Assembly (NCBI GenBank): GCA_015232365.1
Contig: JADFZU010000008.1
Location: forward strand, 1-64,000
Reading direction: 5' to 3'
Length of the DNA stretch: 64,000 bases
Source: Magnetococcales bacterium
Lineage (GTDB): Bacteria; Pseudomonadota; Magnetococcia; Magnetococcales; JADFYX01
Made by a program: the position numbers and the translations under genes. Below are positions 26,889 to 36,450 of the stretch, piece by piece. The notes beneath the pieces were generated by a model. That model was not told where the DNA came from, made no database searches, and saw nothing but the letters and a program-made list of their open reading frames with translations. Each line of letters opens with the position of its first letter. The stretch's first letter is position 1.

Positions 26889-29146
26889 TGGCAGATGACG
26901 CCATTGTTGAAGAGGCTCCCCTACGCCACGAGCTTGAGAGCCGCTATTTGGCTTACGCCCTCTCCACCATCATCAGCCGTTCCCTGCCTGATGTTCGTGA
27001 CGGGCTAAAACCTGTCCATCGCCGTATTATGTTCGCTATGCGGGCCTTACGTTTGGAGCCATCCACACCCCCAAAAAAATCGGCCCGTGTTGTTGGTGAT
27101 GTGATCGGTAAGTTCCACCCCCACGGTGATCAGGCAGCCTATGATGCCATGGTCCGTCTGGCCCAGGATTTTGCTTCACGCTACCCACTGGTTGATGGTC
27201 AGGGAAATTTTGGCAACATCGATGGTGATGGTGCTGCTGCCATGCGATATACTGAAGCAAGGCTGACAAAAGTTGCCTGGGCTATGCTTGAAGATCTGGA
27301 GCATGACACTGTCGACTTTATCGACACCTATGACGGCTCCATGCAGGAGCCGGCAGTTCTGCCAGCAAGATTTCCCAACCTATTGGCAAACGGTTCGTCG
27401 GGCATTGCTGTGGGTATGTCTACCTCAATCCCTCCCCACAATGTTGGGGAGATAATCGATGCTGCAACCATATTAATCGACAAACCAGACACCACGATTA
27501 GCGACCTGCTTAAGGTTCTACCGGGACCGGACTTTCCAACTGGGGGGCTTTTGGTAGCTAGCTCGGATGAAAGGTTACAAGCCTATGAGACCGGGCGGGG
27601 CAGTCTGCGTCTTAGAGCCAGATGGCACAAAGAAGATTTAAAACACGGCCTCTGGCGGATTATCATCACCGAAATCCCCTATCAGGTGCAAAAATCCCGG
27701 CTGATTGAACGTGTAGCACAGCTTATTATTGATAAAAAATCACCATTTTTAACTGATATCAGAGATGAGTCTGATGAGGATATCCGTATTGTTTTAGAGC
27801 CACGCTCCTCCCGTCTCGATCCTGAGATGGTAATGGCCTATCTATTTAAAAACTCTGACATGGAGACCCGGTTTAACATAAACCTAAATGTCATCACTGC
27901 CGAAACCAGGCCTGAAGTGATGGACTTGAAAGGTGTTTTGAACGCTTGGCTCAGTCACCGTTTTGTCATACACACCCGCAGAGCCGAACATGAACTAAAA
28001 AAGATTGGTGAACGGCTCCATCTATTGGCAGCCCATCTTATTGTCCATCTGAATATTGATGAGGTTATTGCCATAATCAAAGAGCATGATGAACCAAGGC
28101 CGGTTCTCATGGAGCGTTATGGGCTTGATTATGATCAGGCAGAAGCAATTCTCAACATGCGCCTGCGTAATCTACGCAAGCTAGAAGAGATAAACATCAG
28201 GAAGGAGATTGAAGAGAAAGAGAGCCGGGCGGAACAATTACGGGCACTATTGGCCAGTGAAAAATTGATGTGGCGTGAGATTAAAAAAGAGCTGAGAAAT
28301 ACTAAAAAAGAGTTTGCTGACATACGCCGCACCACCCTTGCCGGACCACCCCAGGCCATCTCCATAAAACCTGAAGATCTGGTCCAGAGAGAGGCGGTAA
28401 CTGTTATTCTCTCCCGGCGTGGCTGGGTAAAAACCATTCGTGGTCATGATGACGAGCTAGATAAAATTCGCTTTAAGGGTGATGATGAACTGCTAAAAGC
28501 GGTAAAAACCCACACTACCGAGACCATAACCTTTGTCAGCACATCGGGCAAATCGTTCTCAATTCTTGCTGACAAGCTGCCATCAGGAAAAGGTTTTGGC
28601 GAGCCGCTGACAGTCACCTTTGATATTGAGGGTGGTGATCAGGTGTTCTGGGCTATGGAGATGAAAACCGAGCAGGAGTATTTTGTCGTAACCAGATTGG
28701 GCCAGGGGTTCCGCATTAAGGGGGCTGATCTTGTCACCAATCACCGCTCTGGCAAACAGGCCATATCCTTCAAAAAGCCCAACGACCATCCCATTCATAT
28801 CCACCCGGTAAAGGGCGACCATGTTGCAGCCATCAGCCGTGGCCGTCTTTTGTTAATATGCACTCTGGATGAGTTCCCCGTACTATCCAAAGGCAAAGGG
28901 GTTCGCATACAGCGTCTATCCAAAGATGAACTACTGGTAGATGCCACCACATTCAACATGGAAGATGGCATCACCCTCGACTCAGGAAAACGCAAACGCC
29001 ACATAACCGAATTAGACAACTGGCTTGGGGCAAGAGCCAGCAAAGGTAGAATGCTACCCCACGGTTTTTTAAGTGGAGCGGTATTTGCTGAGACCGGGGC
29101 ATCTATTTTAGTAGCTGGCAAGGGTTATACTGGCGAGCTTTTTTAG
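26888..29146 (+). CDS. parC: DNA topoisomerase IV subunit A
   Basis: Breakage-reunion subunit of topoisomerase IV, which decatenates daughter chromosomes. The catalytic tyrosine is Tyr121 in [12 protein letters not shown], with the preceding [14 protein letters not shown] motif. The position usually holding the quinolone-contact serine is Gln82 ([14 protein letters not shown]). As far as I recall, Gln is common in alphaproteobacterial ParC. At 752 residues with a short C-terminal region it is ParC rather than GyrA. The ATG overlaps the recA stop by one base. parE is not in the window. Confidence 0.95.
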   Translation: MADDAIVEEAPLRHELESRYLAYALSTIISRSLPDVRDGLKPVHRRIMFAMRALRLEPSTPPKKSARVVGDVIGKFHPHGDQAAYDAMVRLAQDFASRYPLVDGQGNFGNIDGDGAAAMRYTEARLTKVAWAMLEDLEHDTVDFIDTYDGSMQEPAVLPARFPNLLANGSSGIAVGMSTSIPPHNVGEIIDAATILIDKPDTTISDLLKVLPGPDFPTGGLLVASSDERLQAYETGRGSLRLRARWHKEDLKHGLWRIIITEIPYQVQKSRLIERVAQLIIDKKSPFLTDIRDESDEDIRIVLEPRSSRLDPEMVMAYLFKNSDMETRFNINLNVITAETRPEVMDLKGVLNAWLSHRFVIHTRRAEHELKKIGERLHLLAAHLIVHLNIDEVIAIIKEHDEPRPVLMERYGLDYDQAEAILNMRLRNLRKLEEINIRKEIEEKESRAEQLRALLASEKLMWREIKKELRNTKKEFADIRRTTLAGPPQAISIKPEDLVQREAVTVILSRRGWVKTIRGHDDELDKIRFKGDDELLKAVKTHTTETITFVSTSGKSFSILADKLPSGKGFGEPLTVTFDIEGGDQVFWAMEMKTEQEYFVVTRLGQGFRIKGADLVTNHRSGKQAISFKKPNDHPIHIHPVKGDHVAAISRGRLLLICTLDEFPVLSKGKGVRIQRLSKDELLVDATTFNMEDGITLDSGKRKRHITELDNWLGARASKGRMLPHGFLSGAVFAETGASILVAGKGYTGELF

Positions 29147-29150
29147 TCAT

Positions 29151-29250
29151 AGGGGTGCAGGGGAATTATTCCCCTGCCGGGTTTAGGCAGCACCCAAGGT
29201 TTTGCTGTTAATCTTTTCGTGTGGATGACATGCATGGCCTCCCAAGGTCT
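29151..29250. repeat. Inverted repeat flanking the FHA-cyclase gene, left copy
   Basis: The 60 bases at 29151-29210 match the reverse complement of 30738-30797 at 58 of 60 positions. A further conserved block, GGCCTCCCAA, follows at 29236-29245. Each arm holds its own palindrome (GCAGGGGAA/TTCCCCTGC). It starts 4 bases after the parC stop. Confidence 0.88.
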
Positions 29251-29361
29251 TAAGCTTTTAGAACTGAAGAAGGTGAGTTAAACAGACTACTCCCAGAGTC
29301 CCTGTCCTGGAATTAGCAAATAGTAACGTAGTAAATATCTTATGAAGAAGATTATTCTAAA

Positions 29362-30417
29362 GTGAAACCGGCACTATATATCACTGATATTCAAACAGGC
29401 AAAAAAGACTGTGTTATCTTACAAGGCGACGTACTCACAATCGGTCGAAGTGATCAGAGTGATATAGTTATCAATAGTTCTAACATATCTCGCAATCATG
29501 CTCGTCTATTGTTCAAGAAAAAAAACTGGTTTATTGAGGATTGCGGAAGCAGCAACGGGACTTATATCAAAAGGAACGGCATATTTGAAAAAATAACTGG
29601 TAAGCAAAAAATTTCTAAATCTACCATCATACGCTTAAGCAACTGCAAGATTTTAAATCTAACACAAGATGCTGGTATTGATTCAAATAAAAAGCAGGTT
29701 ATTTCAAGTAAATCAAAAAAGACAAATCATCCCTTGAAGAGTCTATTTCTTGGCTTGAAAGATGGCTTAAATAAGGTATCAGGCAAAAAGCCTACTTTTA
29801 ATAAAAAATTTGAGCATGAATCACCAGAAGATTTGTCGATGATGATACCTATCGACTCTCTAAAAACAGTGGCAGCTATAATCGTTTTGGACCAATGTGA
29901 CTCTTCTGGAATAGCAAATAGTAATGAACAAGTTGCCTACCATCTAAAGAAACGGCTGAAAGCATTGACTGATAAAGTGATGGATAAGCACCCTTGCAGA
30001 TTTTATGAAAATACTGGAGATGGCTTTCTTGGTATATACGATGATCCAAATGAAGCCCTGCAAGTAGCCAGAAAAATTTCAAACCTTATTAAAAAACGCA
30101 ACGGCTCGACAAAAAACCCCGATATCAATTTTCGTTTAGCGTTACATTACGGAGAAATCTACAGTCTCGGCACTGGAGTCCACGGTAATGATCTGAATAT
30201 AGCATTTCGAATTGAGGGCGTAACTGCCGACGCTTTTTCAGAGCTAAAGTATAATTTTCCCAAAAAAGATAGAACTCTTTGTTCTAGTAATTTTCTAAAC
30301 TATTTTAAACGGCAGGGAGAACTTCCTGCTGGGATGGATTTTCAATACTGCGGTCCTGCTAATCTTAAAGGCATATCCGACCCTATGGATATTTTTCAGA
30401 TTATTTACCAAGATTAA
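29362..30417 (+). CDS. N-terminal FHA domain fused to a divergent class III cyclase domain
   Basis: The FHA domain (residues about 20-90) has LTIGRSDQSDIVI, SSNISRNHARLLF and SSNGTYIKRNG. A basic linker follows. Residues about 170-345 form a cyclase-like domain: AAIIVLDQCDSSG (first Asp), ENTGDGFLGIYDDP (second Asp) and DLNIAFRIEG (Asn/Arg). By eye, the adenine-specifying Lys and Asp of the 18382 paralogue are Glu and Gly here, so it may make another product or be inactive. Domain order is the reverse of that paralogue. Start is GTG at 29362. Codons look more AT-rich than the neighbours, and the gene sits inside a long inverted repeat. Confidence 0.8.
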   Translation: MKPALYITDIQTGKKDCVILQGDVLTIGRSDQSDIVINSSNISRNHARLLFKKKNWFIEDCGSSNGTYIKRNGIFEKITGKQKISKSTIIRLSNCKILNLTQDAGIDSNKKQVISSKSKKTNHPLKSLFLGLKDGLNKVSGKKPTFNKKFEHESPEDLSMMIPIDSLKTVAAIIVLDQCDSSGIANSNEQVAYHLKKRLKALTDKVMDKHPCRFYENTGDGFLGIYDDPNEALQVARKISNLIKKRNGSTKNPDINFRLALHYGEIYSLGTGVHGNDLNIAFRIEGVTADAFSELKYNFPKKDRTLCSSNFLNYFKRQGELPAGMDFQYCGPANLKGISDPMDIFQIIYQD

Positions 30418-30620
30418 TTTCAACCTAGAAAATTTCTCACTTTGAGGTTTGGGAACAGTTAATTCTAGTAGTCTATCTGACTGAACTTTTGCCATTAGAT
30501 TCCACTGGCCAATCTTGAGAAATTTTGGCTAAATCCAGTAGAAATAACTTGGCATCTTCCCTCGTAAGGTACGTGTTCGGTCTAAATACCATCAATGTGG
30601 GCTAGTAAAACTTACCAATT

Positions 30621-30650
30621 GGAGTCCAGTACGACAGACTCCTAGGTTAA
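30621..30650. repeat. Hairpin repeat, copy 2 (partial)
   Basis: Thirty bases, GGAGTCCAGTACGACAGACT and on to CCTAGGTTAA, match 22719-22748 with three differences. The outer left arm (TTAACCTA) is missing, so only a GGAGTC/GACTCC mini-hairpin remains. The copy lies inside the region enclosed by the long inverted repeat. Confidence 0.75.
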
Positions 30651-30685
30651 TTTAGTTCGGAAACAACGTACACGATCTGAAGAAA

Positions 30686-30797
30686 AACCTTGTTGGGAGG
30701 CCTTGCAGACCCCCAAACCCCCACGCTTTTTAACTGCTAACAGCAAAACCTTGGGTGCTGCCCAAACCCGGCAGGGAAATAATTCCCCTGCACCCCT
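30686..30797. repeat. Inverted repeat flanking the FHA-cyclase gene, right copy
   Basis: Reverse complement of the left copy: 58 of 60 identical over 30738-30797, plus the GGCCTCCCAA block at 30693-30702. It ends 9 bases from the ftsK stop codon. Because parC and ftsK converge here, both arms sit directly behind a stop codon, so they may also act in transcription termination. Confidence 0.88.
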
Positions 30798-30805
30798 ATT
30801 AGTTT

Positions 30806-33589
30806 TTAACCAAAGTCGCCTGCATCAGGGGCTAAGACCTCACGTTTGCCTGCACCGTTAGCAGCAGAGATCAGGCCGTCTGCCTCCATCCGCTCAACAA
30901 TTCTTGCAGCCCTGTTATAGCCGATTTTAAAATGCCGCTGAACCATGCTGGTGCTAACCTTGCCAGCTTTGACCACCACCGCAGCAGCCTGATCGTAAAG
31001 AGGGTCATACTCCTCTGCTGAAGGGTCACTGGCTGCTAACTCTGGGCCAGAATCATCTTCACTTCTCGCCACCAAAACATCTGAGTTGTATTGTGGTTCT
31101 CCAGTAGATTTAAGATATTTTACCAGATCGTTAACCTCTTCATCAGAGACAAATGGAGCATGAATCCGTTTAAGTATTGATGTACCCGGCGGTAAATAAA
31201 GACCATCACCCATGCCCAACAGACGCTCAGCACCCATGGAGTCAAGAATAGTTCTGGAGTCAATTTTTGAGGAGACCTGAAAGGCCAAACGGGTAGGAAA
31301 GTTGGCTTTGATCAAACCAGTAATAACATCAACCGAAGGCCGCTGGGTAGCAATGACCAGATGCAGACCTGCCGCCCTTGCCATCTGTGCCAGACGGGCA
31401 ATAGCTGGCTCTACCTCTTTACCTACCTGAATCATCAAATCAGCCAACTCGTCAATAACAATGACGATTAACGGCTTTTTCTCTAACTTGATCGGCTCAT
31501 CCTGCTCAACAGGTGCACCAGTCTCAGGATCAAAACCAACCTTTACCCTCCTAGTGGGCTGATCGCCATTTTTTATGCAACGCTCAATCTTTTTATTAAA
31601 ACCCTCTAAATTCCGTACCCCAAGCTCAGACATCAAACGATACCGCTCTTCCATCTCCGAAACCGCCCATTTTAAAAGGTTGGCAGCTTTATGCACATCA
31701 GTAACCACCGGAGCAAGAAGGTGGGGAATTCCCTCATAAATTGATAGCTCCAACATTTTTGGGTCGATCATCAAAAAACGCACATCCTCCGGCCTGGAGC
31801 TAAACAGGATAGAGCAGATCATGGCGTTCACCGCAACAGATTTACCAGAACCGGTTGTACCAGCAACCAGCAAGTGCGGCATCTTCGCAAGATTGGCAGA
31901 AAAAGGCGTGCCGTTAATGTCCGATCCCATCGCCACTGCCAACGGATGCTTGATCTTCTCAAAACTCTCTGATTGCAACACCTCACGCAGATAGACCGTC
32001 GCCCTTGTTTCATTGGGAAGCTCAATACCGATAACCGTCTTGCCAGGAACATTACCAACCACCCGAACCGACTCAGCAGATATGGAGCGAGCGAGATCAT
32101 CAGAGATAGTCACCACTTTAGAGGCCCGCAAACCAGGGGCCGGATCCAACTCAAAGGTGGTAACTACCGGCCCAGGCATAACATCAACAATCTGGCCATT
32201 AATCTTGAAGTCGGCCAGTTTCTGCTCTAAAAGTCGGGCCATGGTACTTAACTCTTCCTGGCTTGGCCCTGACTTGGCTAAAGGCGGCTCGGTGAGAAGA
32301 TCTAAAGATGGCAGAGCAAACTCCTGCTGTTCAGCATCCTCTTCCGACTCCAATGTTCCAGTAGACGGTGCCGCAGTCATTGGCTTGGGCATAGTGACTG
32401 GAATCACCTTTTCAGCAATACTTGGAGACTCCTCTTCCGGCTCTATGACAAACTCAAGAGGTTTTAAATTTGGTGCAGGCATTGGCTCTGCCTCAAACTG
32501 ATCATCTTCCTCAAACTCATCCTCTTCCGCATCCGGCTCACTACTACCATCAACAACCATCTCAGGAGCCTCTTCCTCAACAGAGCCAGCCTCAGCAGAT
32601 ATTCCACCAGAAGAAAATCCTTCCTCTTCATCTTCAGTAGTATACTCATCATCAATTAAAACAGGTTCATCTAATTGAGGTTCAGAAACTGACTGGTTAG
32701 CTGTATCCGAATCTAACTCAATATCAGGCTCCACCCGCTCCTGATCACTGCTAACAACATGATCAGAATCCATGGGAGACAACCAATCATTCTGCCCACT
32801 GCCAGAAATTTTCTGCATTGATTTACTGATAAAACGCTGAATAACGGCAGGAATAATGACTATAGCATCCAAAAGGCTTCTACCTGCTCCAGCAGCTATC
32901 TCAGTGAGGCTTACCGTCTCTTGAGACTCTTCCGACCACTCTTCAGCATCTATTACCGTCTCTTCAGCCTTGGCAGTTTTTGCACTCTCTGTAGCAGCTT
33001 TCTCTCGTTCTTGACGGCGGGCCTGGTTCTGCTCGATGAAATCAATGATAGAGAAGCGCACCAAAACCATGATGGCAACAACCCCTAGAGGAACCAAAAG
33101 AATAAGACTACCCCACAACCCTATGGTTTGGGTAAGAGCTTGAGCACTCAAATAACCCACAACACCACCCGGTCCGGCTGGCAGATAAGAGTTGCTGTTT
33201 GATCCAGATAAAAGGCTTGAGACAAGAACCGTAACAACTGCCAACATAGGCAAGGCTGCTAATCGATCCCAAAATTGCAGGGTTACACCACGGCGAAAGA
33301 GCAATAATCCGGCAATACCTCCAAACAGAAGCAACCAGCCAGCAGAGTAACCAAAGCTTTGCAGAAGAAGATCAGCAAGGTACGCCCCGCTCTTTCCGCC
33401 CAAATTTTCTATAGATCCGCCACCAGTCTGATTAAAAGAGGGATCGTTTGGTGAATAAGAGAACAGGGTTATGGCGAGATATGCGGTTAGACAGAGCAAT
33501 AAAATTCCCAGCCCTTCCCTGATCCTGGTATTACGACGAACAATAGCCTCTTTTTTTTTATGACGGTACTGATTGGTACGGACAGCCAT
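30806..33589 (-). CDS. ftsK: DNA translocase FtsK
   Basis: A 927-residue septal DNA pump for chromosome segregation. The N-terminal 200 residues hold about four transmembrane segments. A long acidic linker (for example EPDAEEDEFEEDDQFEAEP) follows. The motor domain has Walker A GTTGSGKSVAVNA, Walker B LIVIVIDELADLM and VIATQRPSVDVITGLIKANFPTR. The C-terminal gamma winged helix reads MVQRHFKIGYNRAARIVERMEADGLI, which recognises KOPS. It is followed only by the right inverted repeat and preceded by rnj, whose stop is 3 bases from its start. Confidence 0.96.
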   Translation of the reverse strand: MAVRTNQYRHKKKEAIVRRNTRIREGLGILLLCLTAYLAITLFSYSPNDPSFNQTGGGSIENLGGKSGAYLADLLLQSFGYSAGWLLLFGGIAGLLLFRRGVTLQFWDRLAALPMLAVVTVLVSSLLSGSNSNSYLPAGPGGVVGYLSAQALTQTIGLWGSLILLVPLGVVAIMVLVRFSIIDFIEQNQARRQEREKAATESAKTAKAEETVIDAEEWSEESQETVSLTEIAAGAGRSLLDAIVIIPAVIQRFISKSMQKISGSGQNDWLSPMDSDHVVSSDQERVEPDIELDSDTANQSVSEPQLDEPVLIDDEYTTEDEEEGFSSGGISAEAGSVEEEAPEMVVDGSSEPDAEEDEFEEDDQFEAEPMPAPNLKPLEFVIEPEEESPSIAEKVIPVTMPKPMTAAPSTGTLESEEDAEQQEFALPSLDLLTEPPLAKSGPSQEELSTMARLLEQKLADFKINGQIVDVMPGPVVTTFELDPAPGLRASKVVTISDDLARSISAESVRVVGNVPGKTVIGIELPNETRATVYLREVLQSESFEKIKHPLAVAMGSDINGTPFSANLAKMPHLLVAGTTGSGKSVAVNAMICSILFSSRPEDVRFLMIDPKMLELSIYEGIPHLLAPVVTDVHKAANLLKWAVSEMEERYRLMSELGVRNLEGFNKKIERCIKNGDQPTRRVKVGFDPETGAPVEQDEPIKLEKKPLIVIVIDELADLMIQVGKEVEPAIARLAQMARAAGLHLVIATQRPSVDVITGLIKANFPTRLAFQVSSKIDSRTILDSMGAERLLGMGDGLYLPPGTSILKRIHAPFVSDEEVNDLVKYLKSTGEPQYNSDVLVARSEDDSGPELAASDPSAEEYDPLYDQAAAVVVKAGKVSTSMVQRHFKIGYNRAARIVERMEADGLISAANGAGKREVLAPDAGDFG

Positions 33590-33592
33590 CGC

Positions 33593-35278
33593 CTACATCT
33601 CCATCACCAAAGGAATTACCACTGGTCTGCGACCTAAACGTTTTTTAAAGAACCTTCGCAAAGCCCGTTGCGAAATCTCCCTGGCACCTGCCGCCTCATC
33701 CTCACGGAAATCCATGGCTTTTGCCCCAAGCTCCAAGGCCCGCTCAACAGCCTCCTTGGCCTCCTCAAGCAACTCTTGGTTCTCATCTTCATAGACTACA
33801 CCACGGGTCAACAGCTCTGGACTTTGCAGAACCTGACCTGATGTTTTTTCTACCACCAAAACAACAACAACCATTCCATCTTCAGAAAGATGGAGTCGAT
33901 CACGCATTACTATATCGCCAAGATCCCCCACCCCTTTGCCATCGACAAATACCCGGCCAGAATGGACCTGATCAATAATCTGAATCGTCTCACCATCCAG
34001 AGCCACCCGGTTGCCGTTTTCCACGACAAAAGCCCGCTCTTTAGCCACTCCCATTTTTATAGCCAGATTACGATGCCGGTGCAGATGTCTAGGTTCACCA
34101 TGGATAGGAACAAAGAATTTCGGCTTGGTCAGGGCCAGCATCAACTTGAGATCCTCTTGTGGTGCATGACCGGATACATGTATTTCCGGTACATTTTTTT
34201 CGTGAACTACCTCAGCACCAGCTCGGAACAGCATATTGATCAAGGTCCAGATTGTCCGCTCGTTGCCTGGGATGAATTTTGAAGAGAAAACCACCATATC
34301 ACCAGGCTGGACCACCACCTCTTTATGCTCTCCTGCGGCAATCCGCACCAGAGATGAGTTTGGCTCGCCCTGAGAACCGGTAGAGATTAAAGCCAGCTTG
34401 TTACGTGGATGGTTTTTAAACTGTTTAATATCAATAATTGTTTCATGAGGAATATCCAGATAGCCCAACTCCCTGGCCACCCGGACATTATTGACCATTG
34501 AGCGACCGTTTAAAATCACCTTACGGCCAACTGCAGCGGCGGCTGTGATAATTTGTTGAACCCGCTGAATATTGGAAGAGAAGGTCGCCACCACCAAGAG
34601 CCCTTCAGCCTTGGGAAAATACTCGGCAAAAACCGGGGCAATCTCTTGCTCAGAGGTAGTCGCTCCAGGACGTGTAATATTTGTTGAGTCAGAGAGGAGA
34701 GCCAGCACCCCAGACTCTCCATACTGAGCAAGAGTGTACAGATCTGTAGGGCGGTTATCCACAGGGGTGTGGTCAATTTTAAAGTCACCAGTGTGGATGA
34801 TCGTGCCAAGAGGAGTGGTAATAGCCAAAGCAGAAGCATCAACAATGGAGTGGGTAACCTGGATGGGGCAGATATTAAACGGCCCAAGCTGAAACTTTTC
34901 CCGGTTATTCATCACAACCATGGTTGCTTTGCCAAGCAGGTCATGCTCTTTAAACTTACCCTTGAGCAGCTCCAGGGTCATGGCAGCACCGTAGATTGGC
35001 CCTTCAAGATCAGGCCAGATATGGGGCATAGCACCAATATGGTCTTCATGGCCATGGGTTAAGACAAAACCGACTATATTATCTCTATTTTCCGCTAGAA
35101 AACTGGTATCAGGAATAATAATATCGATACCAGGGGTATCAGCATTGGGAAAGGTCAAGCCGCAGTCGACGATTAAAAATTTACCTTCATAACCGTAAAC
35201 CATCAGGTTCATGCCGATTTCGCCAAGACCACCTAAAGGGATAATCTCAAAAGGAGCTTGCGTTGAAACCGTCTTCAT
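33593..35278 (-). CDS. rnj: Ribonuclease J
   Basis: Metallo-beta-lactamase/beta-CASP ribonuclease with 5' exo and endo activity in RNA decay and maturation. The metal motif is FVLTHGHEDHIGAMPHI, with IIHTGDFKIDHTP, LLSDSTNITRPG, HVSGHAPQEDLKLML and FVPIHGEPRHLHRH. Its 561 residues fit the family, including the C-terminal domain. RNase J is widespread in Alphaproteobacteria and Firmicutes and generally absent from Gammaproteobacteria, which is a taxonomic clue. Its ATG overlaps the tatC stop by four bases, placing it in a tatABC-rnj-ftsK transcription unit. Confidence 0.95.
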   Translation of the reverse strand: MKTVSTQAPFEIIPLGGLGEIGMNLMVYGYEGKFLIVDCGLTFPNADTPGIDIIIPDTSFLAENRDNIVGFVLTHGHEDHIGAMPHIWPDLEGPIYGAAMTLELLKGKFKEHDLLGKATMVVMNNREKFQLGPFNICPIQVTHSIVDASALAITTPLGTIIHTGDFKIDHTPVDNRPTDLYTLAQYGESGVLALLSDSTNITRPGATTSEQEIAPVFAEYFPKAEGLLVVATFSSNIQRVQQIITAAAAVGRKVILNGRSMVNNVRVARELGYLDIPHETIIDIKQFKNHPRNKLALISTGSQGEPNSSLVRIAAGEHKEVVVQPGDMVVFSSKFIPGNERTIWTLINMLFRAGAEVVHEKNVPEIHVSGHAPQEDLKLMLALTKPKFFVPIHGEPRHLHRHRNLAIKMGVAKERAFVVENGNRVALDGETIQIIDQVHSGRVFVDGKGVGDLGDIVMRDRLHLSEDGMVVVVLVVEKTSGQVLQSPELLTRGVVYEDENQELLEEAKEAVERALELGAKAMDFREDEAAGAREISQRALRRFFKKRLGRRPVVIPLVMEM

Positions 35279-36042
35279 ATTCCTGCCTCTTCTTCTGCCT
35301 CAGCCCTTGCCCGACTTGCCTCAAAACGACGACCTATAATAATTGATACTTCATACATTAACATAATTGGTATAGCCAAAAACACCTGCGTAAAAGGGTC
35401 TGGAGGTGTAAGGATAGCTGCTGCAATAAAAGCGATAACAATATTATATTTCCGCTTAGCCACCAACCCTGCCGTAGAGATTGCCCCAGCTTTTATAAGC
35501 AGTAGCATTCCCACAGGCAACTCAAAAACCAGACCAAAAGCAAAAATCAACTTTATAACCAGGCTTAGATACTCCTTGAGAGATGGTAACGCCTCAATAG
35601 TTGGGGTAACAAAGCCCAGGAAAAACTTAAATGCCAGTGGAAAAACAAACTGATAAGCAAGTGCTCCACCAAGGAAAAATAGTACCGGAGTGATTATCAG
35701 AAAAGGTAGAAACACCTGCTTTTCATGTTTATAAAGGCCGGGAGCAACAAAAAGCCAAAACTGGGCCAGAATAACTGGAAAAGCCAGAAACAGACCGGCA
35801 AAAAACGAGACTTTTATGTAGGTGAAAAAAGCCTCATGAAGACCAGTGTAGATCATTTTGGCATCTGGCCCCAAAACCTTGCGCAAAGGGACAACCAGAA
35901 AGTTAAAAAGTTCCTCGGCAAATCCATAACAGGCAAGAAAGCCAATTAGAATTGCCAACACAGAGATCATCAGCCGGTTTCTTAGCTCAATGAGGTGTTC
36001 AAGAAGTGGGGCTTTATGGGTGGAGTTGGGTTCTGTACTCAT
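35275..36042 (-). CDS. tatC: Sec-independent protein translocase TatC
   Basis: Polytopic core of the twin-arginine translocon, which recognises the RR signal together with TatB. The sequence begins LLEHLIELRNRLMISVLAILIGFLACYGFA and has six predicted membrane segments. The cytoplasmic loops hold family motifs, such as FAFGLVFELPVGMLLLIKAG and AAILTPPDPFTQVFLAIPIMLMYE. It overlaps both tatB (4 bp upstream) and rnj (4 bp downstream). The Tat-type amidase at 48367 is one likely substrate in the window. Confidence 0.97.
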   Translation of the reverse strand: MSTEPNSTHKAPLLEHLIELRNRLMISVLAILIGFLACYGFAEELFNFLVVPLRKVLGPDAKMIYTGLHEAFFTYIKVSFFAGLFLAFPVILAQFWLFVAPGLYKHEKQVFLPFLIITPVLFFLGGALAYQFVFPLAFKFFLGFVTPTIEALPSLKEYLSLVIKLIFAFGLVFELPVGMLLLIKAGAISTAGLVAKRKYNIVIAFIAAAILTPPDPFTQVFLAIPIMLMYEVSIIIGRRFEASRARAEAEEEAGI

Positions 36043-36410
36043 GTTTTGTGATCACCAGACTCTTTTTTTTTCGACTTTGCAGAAGGAGTGACCGGATCGT
36101 AAGGATCTTCATCCTCATCGTAATCATCAATATTATTGTCATACCCTACAAAGTCAGGGTGCGGTTCATCTCCATCTTTTAAGTTTGAAACTTGCGGTTT
36201 GGGGGCGACAAAACTTCTGTCCACCTCATTCCTAACCTGCTGATCAAACTCATCAAGATTAACAGTATCCCGGACATCGCTGACAAAGCGCTGCACCTGT
36301 CGCAACCCTTTCGCCAGCCCACGAGCAGCCTCCGGCAGTTTATCTGGCCCAATGACAACCAACGCCACGATGACTATAAGAAATATTTCAACCCAACCCA
36401 TTCCCAACAT
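36039..36410 (-). CDS. tatB: Sec-independent protein translocase TatB
   Basis: N-terminal single membrane helix MLGMGWVEIFLIVIVALVVIGPDKLPEAARGLAKGLRQVQRFVSDVRDTVNLDEFDQQVRNEV is typical TatB, including the conserved Glu in the helix and the Gly-Pro hinge. The longer acidic tail (DDYDEDEDPYDPVTPSAKSKKKES) distinguishes it from TatA. The tatB and tatC reading frames overlap by four bases, as expected of a coupled pair. Confidence 0.94.
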   Translation of the reverse strand: MLGMGWVEIFLIVIVALVVIGPDKLPEAARGLAKGLRQVQRFVSDVRDTVNLDEFDQQVRNEVDRSFVAPKPQVSNLKDGDEPHPDFVGYDNNIDDYDEDEDPYDPVTPSAKSKKKESGDHKT

Positions 36411-36450
36411 ATTTTATGCTCTTCTTAAACCTACAAAGAGAGACCTGTGG

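Larger units (their letters stand above)
30418..30805. other. Intergenic region carrying three kinds of repeat
   Basis: About 388 bp without a gene. It contains an 11-bp inverted repeat, AAAATTTCTCA (30429-30439) with TGAGAAATTTT (30516-30526), the second copy of the hairpin repeat (30621-30650), and the right arm of the large inverted repeat up to the ftsK stop. The rest is unassigned. Confidence 0.55.

Noticed and set aside
29157-29177. GCAGGGGAA/TTCCCCTGC hairpin as a simple parC terminator
   Set aside because: It has no T-run and is part of a longer repeated element shared with the ftsK side, so I list it as a repeat; a termination role remains possible.
32013-32501. 162-residue plus-strand ORF
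   Set aside because: Antisense to the FtsK linker and motor; low-complexity Ser-rich translation caused by the acidic linker codons.
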